A stretch of 44,521 nt of DNA from contig DXEB01000068.1 in the NCBI GenBank assembly GCA_019115165.1, positions 1-44,521 of the forward strand, written 5' to 3'. Of the stretch, positions 25,890 to 36,204 are shown piece by piece (within the stretch, counting starts at the first letter, position 1; each line of letters starts with the position of its first letter). The notes under the pieces were generated by a model, which did no database searches, had not been told where the DNA came from, and was given only the letters and a program-made list of their open reading frames with translations. A program made the position numbers and the translations under genes. The DNA comes from Candidatus Anaerotignum merdipullorum. Lineage in GTDB: Bacteria; Bacillota; Clostridia; Lachnospirales; Anaerotignaceae.

Positions 25890-26378
25890 ATGCAAAAAAA
25901 TGGAATTTCAACAAAAATGCTGGTGTATACCGCACTGATTGCAGCAGTATATGCCGTTTTCACGGTAGGCATTGCACCTTTGAGCTATGGAGCCGTGCAG
26001 ATTCGCTTTTCCGAAATCTTAGTGCTGCTGGCATTTTTGGACAGACGCTATGCACCCGGTCTGATTTTGGGCTGTTTCATTGCAAACTGCTTCAGCCCGC
26101 TGGGCATGGTAGATGCTGTATTTGGCACGATCTGTACAGCAGCTGCACTCTATGGCATTACTCATCACAGCAAAACATTGTTTGGCGCCAGCCTTTGGCC
26201 TGTATTTTGCAATGCATTCCTAGGCGTGGAATACCATCTGCTGCAAGGTGCACCTTTGGTATTTACAGCAGGCACCATCGCTTTGGGTGAATTCTTAGCA
26301 GTATCTTGTGTTGGTTATGTCATCTTTCGCCAAATTTTGAAACATCAGCCTTTGGTGGATCAACTTAGAATGGGTTAA
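25890..26378 (+). CDS. queT: QueT family transporter (queuosine precursor uptake)
   Basis: 162 residues, an integral membrane protein with about five helices, homologous to COG4708/QueT, the substrate-binding S component of an energy-coupling factor importer for preQ0/preQ1. The signature LSYGAVQIRFSEILVLLAFL is present, as is the FSPLGMVDAVFGT loop. It lacks its own ATPases, as expected for group II ECF systems that share a common module. ATG start; ribosome binding site GGGGG seven bases upstream lies within the structured leader. Single-gene transcript with a terminator at 26421. Confidence 0.95.
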   Translation: MQKNGISTKMLVYTALIAAVYAVFTVGIAPLSYGAVQIRFSEILVLLAFLDRRYAPGLILGCFIANCFSPLGMVDAVFGTICTAAALYGITHHSKTLFGASLWPVFCNAFLGVEYHLLQGAPLVFTAGTIALGEFLAVSCVGYVIFRQILKHQPLVDQLRMG

Positions 26379-26420
26379 GACGGAACGTTTCTGATAAAAT
26401 CATACATGGCACCAAAAATG

Positions 26421-26456
26421 AGAGAATGTTTACACATCAAAACATTCTCTTTTTTT
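26421..26456 (+). terminator. Terminator of queT
   Basis: AGAGAATGTTT pairs with AAACATTCTCT over an 8-base loop and is followed by T7. Confidence 0.92.
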
Positions 26457-26491
26457 GAATTTCTCAATCCCAGCACCTTGGATTCAAAAGC

Positions 26492-26532
26492 AAAAAAAAA
26501 ACAGTACCTGCGATTTATATTTACAGGTACTG
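26492..26532 (-). terminator. Terminator of the uvrC-to-HPr-like cluster
   Basis: Minus strand CAGTACCTG pairs with CAGGTACTG over a 13-base loop, followed by T10. It lies 70 bases after the HPr-like stop codon. Confidence 0.9.
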
Positions 26533-26600
26533 CTGTCATCTTCGTTTGTAGTTTTCCAGTTCTTTTGTATATAAAAAATAAGAAATGAATAATTGCGTGT

Positions 26601-26843
26601 TTAAGCCAATACTGATGCCAATTCGTTTACAGCCGCCTCTTCGTCTTCTCCATCCGCAATGATATTTGCGCATTGTCCAGCCGTTATCCCCAATGCTATG
26701 GTACCCATAATACTTTTGGCATTCACTTTTTTGTCGTCAATCGCAATACGAATGTCGCTCTGATATTTCCCCGCTGTTTGTACAAAGAAAGCCGCTTGTC
26801 TTGCGTCTAATGATGTTTTGATTGTCACTGTTCTCTCTATCAT
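26601..26843 (-). CDS. HPr-like (Crh-like) regulatory protein lacking the phosphoryl His
   Basis: 80 residues with the HPr fold. The active-site region reads SLDARQAAFFVQ: the His15 equivalent, phosphorylated by PTS enzyme I, is Asp (D13), and the following Pro is Gln (Q16). The regulatory serine is kept: KKVNAKSIMG with S44, which HPr kinase phosphorylates. B. subtilis Crh has Gln at the His site and the same KKVNAKSIMG. So this is probably a regulatory, not sugar-transporting, HPr that partners with CcpA-type regulators. hprK is five genes upstream in the same cluster. Its start overlaps the whiA stop by four bases. Confidence 0.88.
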   Translation of the reverse strand: MIERTVTIKTSLDARQAAFFVQTAGKYQSDIRIAIDDKKVNAKSIMGTIALGITAGQCANIIADGEDEEAAVNELASVLA

Positions 26844-27811
26844 TCTGCTTCACCTTTACCCTCTCTCAACATTTCTGCTATCCCGCTGATTTTTCGCAAA
26901 CGATGGTTGACACCCGACTTTCCTACAGGTTCCGTCAAATATTTCCCCAATTCTTTCAAACTCTGGTCCGGGTAACGCAACCGTATTTCCGCTACTTCCT
27001 GCAATGGCTGCGGCAATTGGTCCAGTCCGACGGTGTTCTGTATATATAGGATGTCTTCCAGCTGTTTTACAGCAGCACCGACAACCTTATTGAGGTTTGC
27101 CGTTTCGCAGTTGACTTTCCGATTGATGTCATTGCGCATCTCTTTGACAATACGGACATTTTCCAGCTCCATCAATGCCACATGCGCCTCCATCACATTT
27201 AACAGGTCAACAATTTGTTCGCCTTCTTTTAAATATACCACAAAGTGCTCTTTCCTTACCACAGTTTTTGCATCCAACGAAAAAGAATTGATCAGCCCCC
27301 TTAAATCTTCTGCTTGTGCCAATGTATCCAACACAAACTCCAGATGATAATTCTTTTCTGGATTATTCACAGAACCAACTGCGATAAAAGCGCCTCTAAC
27401 ATACGCACGCTTGCAGCAAATGCTTCCGATGACTGTAGCATACATTCGGTTTTGCAGTAGTTTTTCTCCATCAACCATATGTAAAACGCCTGTCGCCATC
27501 AGTATCCTCTCCGCATCTTGCGCCGAACGCACCAACAATAGATAGGAGCGTCGCTTTTTACTGCCTGTGCGTACTGATATATCCACTCTAATATTAAAAG
27601 TATTTTTCAATAATGTAAAGCACTTTTTCGCGACAAGAAGATTCTCCGTTCTAATTTTTATACAAAAACCATCTTGAAATTGACCAATTTCTCCGCATAA
27701 ATTCACAAATGCAGCAAGTTCTGCAATATGGCAATGTCGGGCATTCCCAAAATGCAGCGACAACTCTTCTTTCACCTTATAGGAAAATGACAAATTTACA
27801 GTCTCTGTCAT
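26840..27811 (-). CDS. whiA: DNA-binding protein WhiA
   Basis: 323 residues. The N-terminal part is a LAGLIDADG-type fold without nuclease function and the C-terminal part is a helix-turn-helix (LKELGKYLTEPVGKSGVNHR). WhiA affects cell division and chromosome segregation in Firmicutes and sporulation in Streptomyces. The start is put at ATG 27811 (GGGAGAG upstream) because the longer frame to 27871 would overlap rapZ; with this start the gap to rapZ is 25 bases. The usual yvcK gene is not between them. Confidence 0.95.
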   Translation of the reverse strand: MTETVNLSFSYKVKEELSLHFGNARHCHIAELAAFVNLCGEIGQFQDGFCIKIRTENLLVAKKCFTLLKNTFNIRVDISVRTGSKKRRSYLLLVRSAQDAERILMATGVLHMVDGEKLLQNRMYATVIGSICCKRAYVRGAFIAVGSVNNPEKNYHLEFVLDTLAQAEDLRGLINSFSLDAKTVVRKEHFVVYLKEGEQIVDLLNVMEAHVALMELENVRIVKEMRNDINRKVNCETANLNKVVGAAVKQLEDILYIQNTVGLDQLPQPLQEVAEIRLRYPDQSLKELGKYLTEPVGKSGVNHRLRKISGIAEMLREGKGEAE

Positions 27812-27836
27812 ATGCCTCTCTCCCATTCCGTTCTTT

Positions 27837-28709
27837 TCAGCCTTTTCGTTTGGCATCTTTTTCCACATCATTATGCTTTAACAAAACCGTATGGTGTGCC
27901 TGTCCCAAAGCTGTAAACAACGCATTCGCCAAAGTGACAGAACGGTGTTTTCCTCCGGTACATCCAATGCTGATCACCAAACTATTTTTCCCTTCCTTGA
28001 TATAATGCGGGATTAAAAATTCCAGCATATCTACCAGTTTATCCAAAAACTCCTTGCTTTCTGGAAAACTCATCACATAGTCGCTCACAGGGCTATCGTT
28101 GCCTGACAACTCTTTCAATTCTGGAATGTAATAGGGATTTGGTAAAAATCGAACATCGAAAACCAAATCACTGTCCACTGGAATGCCATACTTAAATCCA
28201 AAGGAACAGACCGTAATCACCAAACTTTCAAATTTTTCATCGTCCTGAAAAATACGGTTGATTTGTTCTTTTAATTCACGGGTCAGCACATTGCTGGTAT
28301 CAATAATATACGTTGCTTTTGCCTTCACTTCCCGCAGCATTTCCCGCTCTTTACAAATCCCTTCTTCAATAGACCCTCTGCGAGATAAGGGATGGCTTCT
28401 TCTCGTTTCTTTGTATCGTTTGATGAGTACATGATCCGAAGCATCCAAAAATAAAATCTCATAATCATATCCATTTTCCTGCAATTCAAACAATACAGAA
28501 AACAAATCATAAAATAATTTGCCGCCTCGAATGTCAATCCCCATTGCAACTCGCTCAATTCCGCCGTCCTGCTCATAACACAGTTCCGCAAATTTGGGTA
28601 ATAGTGCCGGCGGCATATTATCTACACAAAAATAATTGATATCTTCTAAAAATTTCAAAGCTGAAGTTTTTCCTGCTCCTGACATCCCTGTCACAATCAC
28701 GAATCTCAT
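27837..28709 (-). CDS. rapZ: RNase adapter / nucleotide-binding protein RapZ (YvcJ)
   Basis: 290 residues, a P-loop NTPase with Walker A GMSGAGKT (8-15), the D-I-R-GG motif (GIDIRGGK), and the C-terminal family signature [14 protein letters not shown]. In Gram-positives (YvcJ) it binds nucleotides and affects competence; in enterobacteria RapZ guides a small RNA to RNase E for glucosamine-6-phosphate control. Lies between murB and whiA with 26- and 25-base gaps. Confidence 0.96.
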   Translation of the reverse strand: MRFVIVTGMSGAGKTSALKFLEDINYFCVDNMPPALLPKFAELCYEQDGGIERVAMGIDIRGGKLFYDLFSVLFELQENGYDYEILFLDASDHVLIKRYKETRRSHPLSRRGSIEEGICKEREMLREVKAKATYIIDTSNVLTRELKEQINRIFQDDEKFESLVITVCSFGFKYGIPVDSDLVFDVRFLPNPYYIPELKELSGNDSPVSDYVMSFPESKEFLDKLVDMLEFLIPHYIKEGKNSLVISIGCTGGKHRSVTLANALFTALGQAHHTVLLKHNDVEKDAKRKG

Positions 28710-28735
28710 ACGCGATACACCTCTCTTTCGTACCT

Positions 28736-29644
28736 TTACAACTCACCCACAATCTTCACTTCCGTTTCCAATCGTACTCCAAACTGCTCTTGTACTGCAG
28801 TTTGACAATACGCAATTAAGTCCAAAATATCCCGTGTTGTCGCATTCCCGGTATTGATCAGAAAGCCAGCATGCTTCTTGGATACCTGCGCCCCACCAAT
28901 GGTCTTTCCCTTTAATCCGGCATCACTGATGAGTTTCCCTGCAAAATAGCCTTCCGGACGCTTAAAGGTACTTCCAGCGCTGGGATACTGCAAAGGCTGT
29001 TTTTCTCTCCTTTGCTGCGCCAACCGCTCCATATCCGCGCGAATCTGGGCAGCATTTCCTGGCTGCAAACGAATGGTTCCGCCCAGTACAATATATTCTC
29101 TTTCCAATACCACACTATGGCGATAGGATAATTCCAGTGCTTCTGCTGGAATGACAGAAATATGCAAATCTTTCGTCAGCACCTCCACACAAAGCAAAAC
29201 ATCCTTCATCTCTCCGCCATATGCTCCAGCATTCATCACCACTGCGCCGCCAAATGTGCCAGGAATCCCAGAGGCAAATGCCAGCCCTGCCAGCCCTGCA
29301 TCAGCAGCCGTTGCTGCCGCAGCCGTCAATAAGGCACCGCTTTGGATATACATGTTTGTGCCATCCAGCCGTATTTCCTGCATCCGTCGACATAATTGGA
29401 TGACTGCACCGCGAATCCCACCGTCACCTACCAGTAGATTGCTTCCGTTCCCCATAATCAGATACGGAATATTCCATTCCCGTAAAATTTGTATGCAATC
29501 AATCAACTCTTCTGTATTTTTCGGCATCAAAAAGACATCCGCATTGCCGCCGGTCTTAAAGGTCGTATGTTTTGCCATGCTTTCTTCTATCAGAAATCCT
29601 TCCCTGCCTAACCGTTCATACAATTTCATTTTCCATTCTTCCAT
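28736..29644 (-). CDS. murB: UDP-N-acetylenolpyruvoylglucosamine reductase
   Basis: 302 residues, a cytosolic FAD enzyme that reduces enolpyruvyl-UDP-GlcNAc to UDP-MurNAc with NADPH. FAD-binding [12 protein letters not shown] and [20 protein letters not shown], the catalytic serine in [10 protein letters not shown], and the C-terminal [15 protein letters not shown] are all visible. It is of the short Gram-positive class (type II), lacking the extra loop of the E. coli enzyme. ATG start after AAAGGAGAGCAGT, 11 bases after hprK. Confidence 0.97.
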   Translation of the reverse strand: MEEWKMKLYERLGREGFLIEESMAKHTTFKTGGNADVFLMPKNTEELIDCIQILREWNIPYLIMGNGSNLLVGDGGIRGAVIQLCRRMQEIRLDGTNMYIQSGALLTAAAATAADAGLAGLAFASGIPGTFGGAVVMNAGAYGGEMKDVLLCVEVLTKDLHISVIPAEALELSYRHSVVLEREYIVLGGTIRLQPGNAAQIRADMERLAQQRREKQPLQYPSAGSTFKRPEGYFAGKLISDAGLKGKTIGGAQVSKKHAGFLINTGNATTRDILDLIAYCQTAVQEQFGVRLETEVKIVGEL

Positions 29645-29655
29645 ACTGCTCTCCT

Positions 29656-30588
29656 TTATTCTCCCGTCTTCTTCAGACTGCCCAATATCCGCTGTTCCAA
29701 TTCCTTTGCCGTATTGGTACCCATTTTTTTCTGACGGTTGGTCATGGCTGCAGATTCACAAATAACGGCAACATTTCTGCCAGGACGAATTGGTATGGTA
29801 TTACACAACACTTTATTCCCCAAAATTTCAATATATTCTTCATCCAAACCAATTCGATCGTAACTGCCTGGCGTACCGTCCCACATCTCCATACGAATAA
29901 CCAAATCAATGGCTTTTTTCTGCTTGACCGCCCCAACACCAAACAATTCCTTTACATTGATGATGCCAATCCCTCGCAGTTCGATCAAATATCGAATCAG
30001 CTCCGGACAAGTGCCTACTAATGTACGGTCGGCAATTTTCTTAATTTCTACCGCATCATCTGCAATCAAACGGTGTCCGCGCTTAATCAACTCCAACGCT
30101 GTTTCGCTCTTGCCTATGCCACTGTCGCCAATAATCAGCACGCCCTCGCCATAAATATCCAATAATACCCCATGTATCGTCTCCCGCTCTGCCAATTCAT
30201 TATGCAGCCATGCAATCAATTCAGCCATAAAATTTGTCGTGCTGTCTGGCGTACGAAAAATCGGCACGCCATATTTTCTGCCATAATACAGCATTTCTGG
30301 AAAAATCTCTATATTTTTACAGATAATCAGGCATGGTATATGAAACTCAAACAAATGGCAAATCGCTTGTCTGCGCTGTTCCTGTTCCAGTGTCAATAAA
30401 TAACTCTGCTCTACTCGACCAATGATCTGCACGCGATCATTATCAAACCGCTCATAAAATCCTGCCAGCTGCAGCGCAGGGCGATTCACTTCTTTCCGGC
30501 TGATGACACGTCCGTCTAAATTGATTTCCGGCAAAATATTTTCCAAATTAAAATGCTCCATAAATTTTTTAATAGACGCCGAATACAT
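29656..30588 (-). CDS. hprK: HPr kinase/phosphorylase
   Basis: 310 residues. Walker A GDSGIGKS (154-161), H139 and D178 as the conserved catalytic pair, and the HPrK signature LRGIGIINVKELFGVGAV (204-221). The enzyme phosphorylates HPr or Crh on the regulatory serine in response to ATP and fructose-1,6-bisphosphate and reverses this with phosphate. Its ATG overlaps the uvrC stop (TAATG), so translation is coupled. The likely target, the HPr-like protein with a conserved S44, is in the same cluster. Confidence 0.97.
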   Translation of the reverse strand: MYSASIKKFMEHFNLENILPEINLDGRVISRKEVNRPALQLAGFYERFDNDRVQIIGRVEQSYLLTLEQEQRRQAICHLFEFHIPCLIICKNIEIFPEMLYYGRKYGVPIFRTPDSTTNFMAELIAWLHNELAERETIHGVLLDIYGEGVLIIGDSGIGKSETALELIKRGHRLIADDAVEIKKIADRTLVGTCPELIRYLIELRGIGIINVKELFGVGAVKQKKAIDLVIRMEMWDGTPGSYDRIGLDEEYIEILGNKVLCNTIPIRPGRNVAVICESAAMTNRQKKMGTNTAKELEQRILGSLKKTGE

Positions 30589-32504
30589 TATGCTCGCTCC
30601 TCTCCAGCTGTCTGCAACACATTTCCGCTTTGTGCAGAAGCAATCTGCTGTTGTTGTATACCATGAAAAAACGCATATACCGCTTCTGCTGCAGGAATGT
30701 TCATTTCCGCCACTTCCAACAAATCCTCCACTTCTGCCTCTGCAATTTTTTCAACCGAGCCAAAGTGGCGCATCAAAGCTTTTCGGCGCACCTGTCCAAT
30801 GCCCTTGATTTCATCCAGTGCTGAATGCATCGCTTTTTGTTGCCTCAGCTTGCGGTGATACGTAATGGCAAATCGATGCACTTCATCTTGAATTCTAGTC
30901 ACTAATTGAAAACTCTCAGAAGTCAGCGGAATGGTAATTTCACGATTTTGAAAAAATAGCCCTCTGGTACGATGACGATCATCTTTGACCATCCCACAAA
31001 CCGGAATATCCATTCCAAATGCAGCGACAATTTCCTCTGCCGCATGCACCTGTATTTTCCCGCCATCCATCAAAATCAAATCCGGCAATCTGGTAAAACT
31101 GCTCGTCTTTCCTTCTGCCTTCTCCCGCAGAGCATGATTCCATCTTCGGGTCAAAACTTCCTGCATCGAAGCATAATCGTTCGCTCCCGCTACTGTCTTA
31201 ATTTTGAATTTCCGATAATCACTGTATTTCGCCTTACCATCTTCAAATACCACCATGGAGCCTACCGAATCAAATCCTTGTGTATTAGAAATATCATATG
31301 CCTCTACCCGATGCAACGGTGTCAAAATTCCCAAAGTCTGTCGTAATTCTTCCATTGCTCCTTTGGTGCGCATCTCTTCTCGCTTCATCTTCTCGCCAAA
31401 TTGTTCAAAAATTAAATTTGCGTTCTTATATGCCAATTCTACCAGTTTTTGTTTTTCACCTTTTTGTGGTACCGTAATTGTTACCTTGCTTCCCCTACGC
31501 GCCGTTAAATAGGATTCCAGCAGCGGCGCCTCTTCTTCCATGAGTGCTTCCTGCAAAATCAATTCCTTTGGTACATGCGCGGTCCCGCTATAAAACTGCT
31601 CCACAAACGCTGTCATAACCTCGCTGCGACTTTGTTCTTCCGGCGCTGTCATATGGAAATTCTCTCTGCCGGTCATCTTTCCATCTCGAATGAAAAACAC
31701 CTGTACCAAACATTGGGAAAATGCACGAGCAAACGCCACAACATCCGCTTCTTGCAGTGTCATATTCGCCATTTTTTGTTTCTGCGCCACACTTTGTATC
31801 GCAAGGATCTTATCCCGCAGTCCTGCTGCCTTCTCAAACTCCATTCGCTCAGCAGCCTCCTGCATTTCCTGTTCCATTTTCTTTCGGATATCTTCATGTT
31901 TTCCTTCCAGAAAATCCATTGCGTCTTTGACATATGCACCATACACTTCTTTGGAAATCTGACCACTGCACGGCGCCAAACATTGTCCAATATGATGGTT
32001 CAAACAAGGGCGCTCTTTTCCAATTTCCTTTGGTAATTTTTTTTTGCACTTTCTTATGGGAAACAACTTATGCAGCGTTTCCACCGTTTCCCGCATGGCA
32101 AGCACATCCGTAAACGGTCCATAATATTTCGCTTTATCCTTTTCTCTGCGTCGTGTCGTGAAAATCCGCGGAAAATCTTCCTGTACGGTCACTTTGATAT
32201 ACGGATAGGCTTTGTCATCTTTCAGCATGATATTATAATGCGGACGATACTTCTTGATTAGTGTACATTCCAATATCAGCGCTTCCATTTCCGAATCGGT
32301 GACGATATATTCAAATTCCTTAATATGCGGCACCATTGTTCGCGTTTTCGGCGTTTGATTTTTACTGCTTTGGAAATACTGCCGTACCCGATTGCGCAAG
32401 TTAATTGCCTTTCCCACATAAATAATTTCTCCAGCTTCATTTTTCATCAGATATACGCCAGGCTTCTGTGGGAGTTTTTTTAATTCTGCCGCAATATCAA
32501 ACAT
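30588..32504 (-). CDS. uvrC: Excinuclease ABC subunit C
   Basis: 638 residues. N-terminal GIY-YIG nuclease (KPGVYLMKNEAGEIIYVGKA), Cys region LNHHIGQCLAPC, UVR motif (MEFEKAAGLRDKILAIQ), RNase H-like 5' nuclease domain (YDISNTQGFDSVGSMVVFED), and C-terminal helix-hairpin-helix (IKGIGQVRRKALMRHFG). UvrC makes both incisions in nucleotide excision repair. ATG 32504 with AGGAAGG seven bases upstream is preferred to GTG 32510. First gene of the cluster; a TATAAT at 32547-32542 (minus) is the likely -10. Confidence 0.97.
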   Translation of the reverse strand: MFDIAAELKKLPQKPGVYLMKNEAGEIIYVGKAINLRNRVRQYFQSSKNQTPKTRTMVPHIKEFEYIVTDSEMEALILECTLIKKYRPHYNIMLKDDKAYPYIKVTVQEDFPRIFTTRRREKDKAKYYGPFTDVLAMRETVETLHKLFPIRKCKKKLPKEIGKERPCLNHHIGQCLAPCSGQISKEVYGAYVKDAMDFLEGKHEDIRKKMEQEMQEAAERMEFEKAAGLRDKILAIQSVAQKQKMANMTLQEADVVAFARAFSQCLVQVFFIRDGKMTGRENFHMTAPEEQSRSEVMTAFVEQFYSGTAHVPKELILQEALMEEEAPLLESYLTARRGSKVTITVPQKGEKQKLVELAYKNANLIFEQFGEKMKREEMRTKGAMEELRQTLGILTPLHRVEAYDISNTQGFDSVGSMVVFEDGKAKYSDYRKFKIKTVAGANDYASMQEVLTRRWNHALREKAEGKTSSFTRLPDLILMDGGKIQVHAAEEIVAAFGMDIPVCGMVKDDRHRTRGLFFQNREITIPLTSESFQLVTRIQDEVHRFAITYHRKLRQQKAMHSALDEIKGIGQVRRKALMRHFGSVEKIAEAEVEDLLEVAEMNIPAAEAVYAFFHGIQQQQIASAQSGNVLQTAGEERA

Positions 32505-32564
32505 ATACACACCTTCCTTTCCTCGGATTTTCTTTGTATTGATTATATCACAAAAACAGTATAC

Positions 32565-32600
32565 AAAAAAGACCCTTTGCCATTGGGCAAAAGATCCTTT
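32565..32600 (-). terminator. Terminator of the flippase gene
   Basis: Minus strand GGATCTTTTGCC pairs with GGCAAAGGGTC over a CAAT loop, followed by T6, about 35 bases after the flippase stop. Confidence 0.8.
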
Positions 32601-32633
32601 TCATTCATTTGCTTACACACGTCAAACGTTCTG

Positions 32634-34265
32634 TCACATCAGATGCAGCTTCCTGCAAAGACGAATCATTCGTCCTCCCATCGGAACCGACTGCAAATCC
32701 TCTTCCTGGATACCGCCAATCAGCACCATAACAAAACCATATACGACCATTCCAATGACAATCGCCGTCAACGTACACAATGTATTATAAGGCAGTAAAT
32801 AATAGAACCCATGATAAACGCCAAGCGCCGCCGCTCCCATAATCACAGATCCAATGATCGGTTTGAGCAGTATTCTGCCAAAGTCAAAGCGAACTCTTGT
32901 GATTTTGGAAAGCATCCATACATCAAAGGCAGAAGCCACCAGGTAACATCCGGTTGTCGAGAGTACCGCTCCAATGACATTCAACGCCGGAATAGGAATC
33001 AGCACCGCATTCAAAACCACTTTTACCACCGCCCCCATCAGCGCTCCTACCACCGGTACTTTGATGCATCCAATTCCCTGCAGTACGCCCGTCGCCGTCT
33101 GGCAAAGCGCAAGAAACAAAATCGAAATCGCACCTACCGTCAGCAGAATTCCGCCTTCTGAAGCATTCGGGAACAACATCGCTAGTATCTGTGGTCCCAG
33201 TGCACCAATCCCTACTGCCGCTGGAACAGAAATAATCATTGATACCCGCATGGTCAGATTCATTTTTCGATTAACCTGCTTGCGTTCTCCCAAACGATTG
33301 GATGCCGCAATACTTGGCAATACCGCTGTCGCAATGGCTGTAGAAATCGAAACTGGCAATGTAGTCAGAGTCACATATTTTCCGTTCAACTGTCCATACA
33401 GCGCAGTTGCTTCTGATTCCGAATATCCAATGTTTTCCAGTATCCGCATGACCATTCCCATGTCAATCAAATTCGTCATGCTGAATACTGCTGTTCCAGC
33501 AATGATGGGCCACGCTGTCTGAAGCAGCTTTTTCGCCAACTGCTTTCTGCTTTCCTCATATGGCTGTCTGCAAACTCTGGCACGATGCAGCAAATGCGGT
33601 CGAATTAAAAGATAACTGCCAAAAACCACCAGTAATCCAGCTGCCGCACCAATTCCAGTCCCCATTGTGCCGCCTGCTGCCCCTAACGGAAGATTTTTCA
33701 TCATTCCTTCTGGAATATACAGCTGCAACAGCAAATACGCAAGGTACACACTGAAAAAAGCATTGAAAATCTGCTCTACAATCTGAGATATTGCTGTTGG
33801 CACCATTGTGCGCATCCCCTGAAAATATCCACGGTATACAGACATTACTGCTACAATTACCAGCGTAGGACATAACGTCAAAATCGCATAGTAACTATTT
33901 TCTGAGTGAATCAATGTTGCCAAATCTCTTGCCGTAACCGCCATCAGAATCGCAAACACAATGCCCAGTGTACTGGAAACACATAGCGCTACTTGAAAGA
34001 CACGATGGGCATTACGATATTGCCGCAGTGCCAAGCGTTCTGAAACCAACTTGGAAATTGCAGCTGGCAACCCAGCAGAGGATAAAATCAATAAAAAGGT
34101 ATAAATGTTATATCCTGCACCATATATGCCGTTTCCTTCATCTCCCAACATATTGGTCAGCGGCAAGCGGTACACAAAGCCCAAAAAACGCACCAAGATA
34201 CCCGCTGCCGCTAGAATGGCAGCTTGTTTTATGAATGAGTTTTTTTGTTTTGTCTTGCCCGTCAT
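32634..34265 (-). CDS. Polysaccharide/lipid II flippase family protein (SpoVB/MurJ-like)
   Basis: 543 residues with about 14 membrane helices, of the MATE-like MOP superfamily. FIKQAAILAAAGILVRFLGF and LPLTNMLGDEGNGIYGAGYN at the N terminus are the typical SpoVB/YtgP-type opening. These proteins flip undecaprenyl-linked precursors for peptidoglycan (SpoVB in the spore cortex, MurJ/YtgP in growth) or polysaccharides. Which of these applies cannot be said. ATG start, 33 bases after typA on the same strand. Confidence 0.93.
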   Translation of the reverse strand: MTGKTKQKNSFIKQAAILAAAGILVRFLGFVYRLPLTNMLGDEGNGIYGAGYNIYTFLLILSSAGLPAAISKLVSERLALRQYRNAHRVFQVALCVSSTLGIVFAILMAVTARDLATLIHSENSYYAILTLCPTLVIVAVMSVYRGYFQGMRTMVPTAISQIVEQIFNAFFSVYLAYLLLQLYIPEGMMKNLPLGAAGGTMGTGIGAAAGLLVVFGSYLLIRPHLLHRARVCRQPYEESRKQLAKKLLQTAWPIIAGTAVFSMTNLIDMGMVMRILENIGYSESEATALYGQLNGKYVTLTTLPVSISTAIATAVLPSIAASNRLGERKQVNRKMNLTMRVSMIISVPAAVGIGALGPQILAMLFPNASEGGILLTVGAISILFLALCQTATGVLQGIGCIKVPVVGALMGAVVKVVLNAVLIPIPALNVIGAVLSTTGCYLVASAFDVWMLSKITRVRFDFGRILLKPIIGSVIMGAAALGVYHGFYYLLPYNTLCTLTAIVIGMVVYGFVMVLIGGIQEEDLQSVPMGGRMIRLCRKLHLM

Positions 34266-34298
34266 AACGCACCTCTGTACTCATCAACCATTTTTCGC

Positions 34299-36128
34299 TT
34301 ATTTTCCATGGATTCTGATCTTTCTGCGTTGGTTGCAATCCAGCACCTTTTTCCGCATCCGCAGGCTGGTTGGAGTCACTTCCACCAATTCATCTTCTCC
34401 AATAAATTCCATGCACTGCTCCAGTGACATCTGGATAGGTGGTGTCAAACGCAGTGCATCATCCGAACCAGATGAACGGGTATTGGTCAACTGTTTCTTT
34501 TTGCAGACATTGATATCCATGTCATCTGCCCGTGCATTTCTACCCACAATCATACCTTCATAAACTTTTACGCCTGCACCAATAAACAGGTCTCCTCTCT
34601 CCTGTGCATTATACAAACCATAGGTAATGGCTTCTCCGCTTTCAAATGCGACCAGTGATCCTTGAGAACGCGTCGGTATCTCCCCTTTGTACGGTTCATA
34701 TCCGTCAAATACAGAGTTCAGTACCCCATTTCCTTTGGTATCTGTCATAAATTCACTGCGATATCCGATCAAACCTCTTGCTGGGATCGAAAATTCCAAA
34801 CGGGTATAGCCGCCTTTCGCAGGATACATGTTGGTCATTTCTCCTTTTCTTGCCCCCAGCTTCTCAATGACATTACCAACAAATTCCTCTGGCACATCAA
34901 TCGTTACTGCCTCCATCGGCTCACATTTCTTCCCGTCAATTTCGCGATATAACACTTCTGGTTTCGACACCTGAAATTCATATCCTTCTCTACGCAGTGT
35001 TTCTATTAGAATAGAGAGGTGCAGTTCTCCACGCCCGGAAACTTTTAACGCATCCATCGAATCCGTATCTTCCACACGTAGACTCACATCTGTGTTCAAT
35101 TCTTTGTACAAGCGGTCACGTAAATGTCTGCTGGTAACATATTTTCCTTCTGTTCCTGCAAACGGACTGTCATTTACAGAAAAATTCATGGAAAGTGTCG
35201 GTTCAGAAATCTTAACAAACGGCAGCGCTTCCGGTTTATCCGGCGAACAGATGGTATCCCCAATCATAATATTCTCTATCCCGCTTAACGCAACGATATT
35301 ACCAACGCCTGCTTCTTTGACTTCTACTCTCTGTAGTCCCTCAAACTGGTATAATTTCGTAATGCGTACCTTTTTTTGATTTTCCACATGATGCATATTC
35401 AATACGACTACCTCGTCATTGACACGGATGGTGCCATTTTCGATTTTACCGATACCGATCCTGCCTACATACTCGCTGTAATCAATCGTAGAAATCAGCG
35501 CCTGCAAAGGTGCGTCTATATCTCCCTCTGGTGCCGGTATATGCTCTATAATCGCCTCAAACAACGGTTTCATGTCGCCTTCTCTTGCCTGCGGATCTTT
35601 TGACGCATAACCGCCTCTTGCCGAAGCAAACACAAACGGAGAATCCAACTGATCGTCATTTGCATTCAGCTCTAAAAATAGTTCCAGCACTTCATCCACT
35701 ACTTCCTGCGGACGCGCTTCCGGTCTGTCTATTTTATTGACACAGACAACCACAGGATGATTCAACTCCAATGCTTTACGCAGCACAAACTTCGTCTGCG
35801 GCATCGGACCCTCAAACGCGTCTACCACCAGTACAACGCCGTCTACCATCTTCAATACCCGTTCTACCTCGCCACCAAAATCTGCATGCCCAGGGGTATC
35901 TACAATATTGATCTTCGTATCGCCGTAATGTACCGCCGTATTTTTGGACAATATCGTAATTCCGCGTTCCCGTTCAATATCTCCGCTGTCCATCACCCGT
36001 TCCTGCACCACTTGGTTTGAGCGAAAAATACCGCTCTGACGCAGCATCTGATCTACCAGTGTGGTTTTTCCATGATCGACATGAGCAATAATCGCAACAT
36101 TCCGAATCTGTTCCATTCTCTGTTTCAT
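34299..36128 (-). CDS. typA: GTP-binding protein TypA/BipA
   Basis: 609 residues, a ribosome-associated translational GTPase of the EF-G type that helps 50S assembly and stress or cold adaptation. G1 AHVDHGKTT (15-23), RGITI switch, [12 protein letters not shown], then EF-G-like domains and the BipA C-terminal domain ([30 protein letters not shown]). ATG 36128 follows GGAGATTGTAAGG; MEQIRN at 36116 is an alternative start. It has its own promoter at 36176-36204. Confidence 0.97.
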   Translation of the reverse strand: MKQRMEQIRNVAIIAHVDHGKTTLVDQMLRQSGIFRSNQVVQERVMDSGDIERERGITILSKNTAVHYGDTKINIVDTPGHADFGGEVERVLKMVDGVVLVVDAFEGPMPQTKFVLRKALELNHPVVVCVNKIDRPEARPQEVVDEVLELFLELNANDDQLDSPFVFASARGGYASKDPQAREGDMKPLFEAIIEHIPAPEGDIDAPLQALISTIDYSEYVGRIGIGKIENGTIRVNDEVVVLNMHHVENQKKVRITKLYQFEGLQRVEVKEAGVGNIVALSGIENIMIGDTICSPDKPEALPFVKISEPTLSMNFSVNDSPFAGTEGKYVTSRHLRDRLYKELNTDVSLRVEDTDSMDALKVSGRGELHLSILIETLRREGYEFQVSKPEVLYREIDGKKCEPMEAVTIDVPEEFVGNVIEKLGARKGEMTNMYPAKGGYTRLEFSIPARGLIGYRSEFMTDTKGNGVLNSVFDGYEPYKGEIPTRSQGSLVAFESGEAITYGLYNAQERGDLFIGAGVKVYEGMIVGRNARADDMDINVCKKKQLTNTRSSGSDDALRLTPPIQMSLEQCMEFIGEDELVEVTPTSLRMRKKVLDCNQRRKIRIHGK

Positions 36129-36175
36129 ACCTTACAATCTCCATTTCCTTCACTTTTTCATACGTACATCAGTAT

Positions 36176-36204
36176 ATTTTATCACAGCGTTCTTTTCGTT
36201 GCAA
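36176..36204 (-). promoter_or_regulatory. Promoter of typA
   Basis: Minus strand TTGCAA (36204-36199), 17-base spacer, TAAAAT (36181-36176), about 40 bases before the ATG. Confidence 0.6.
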
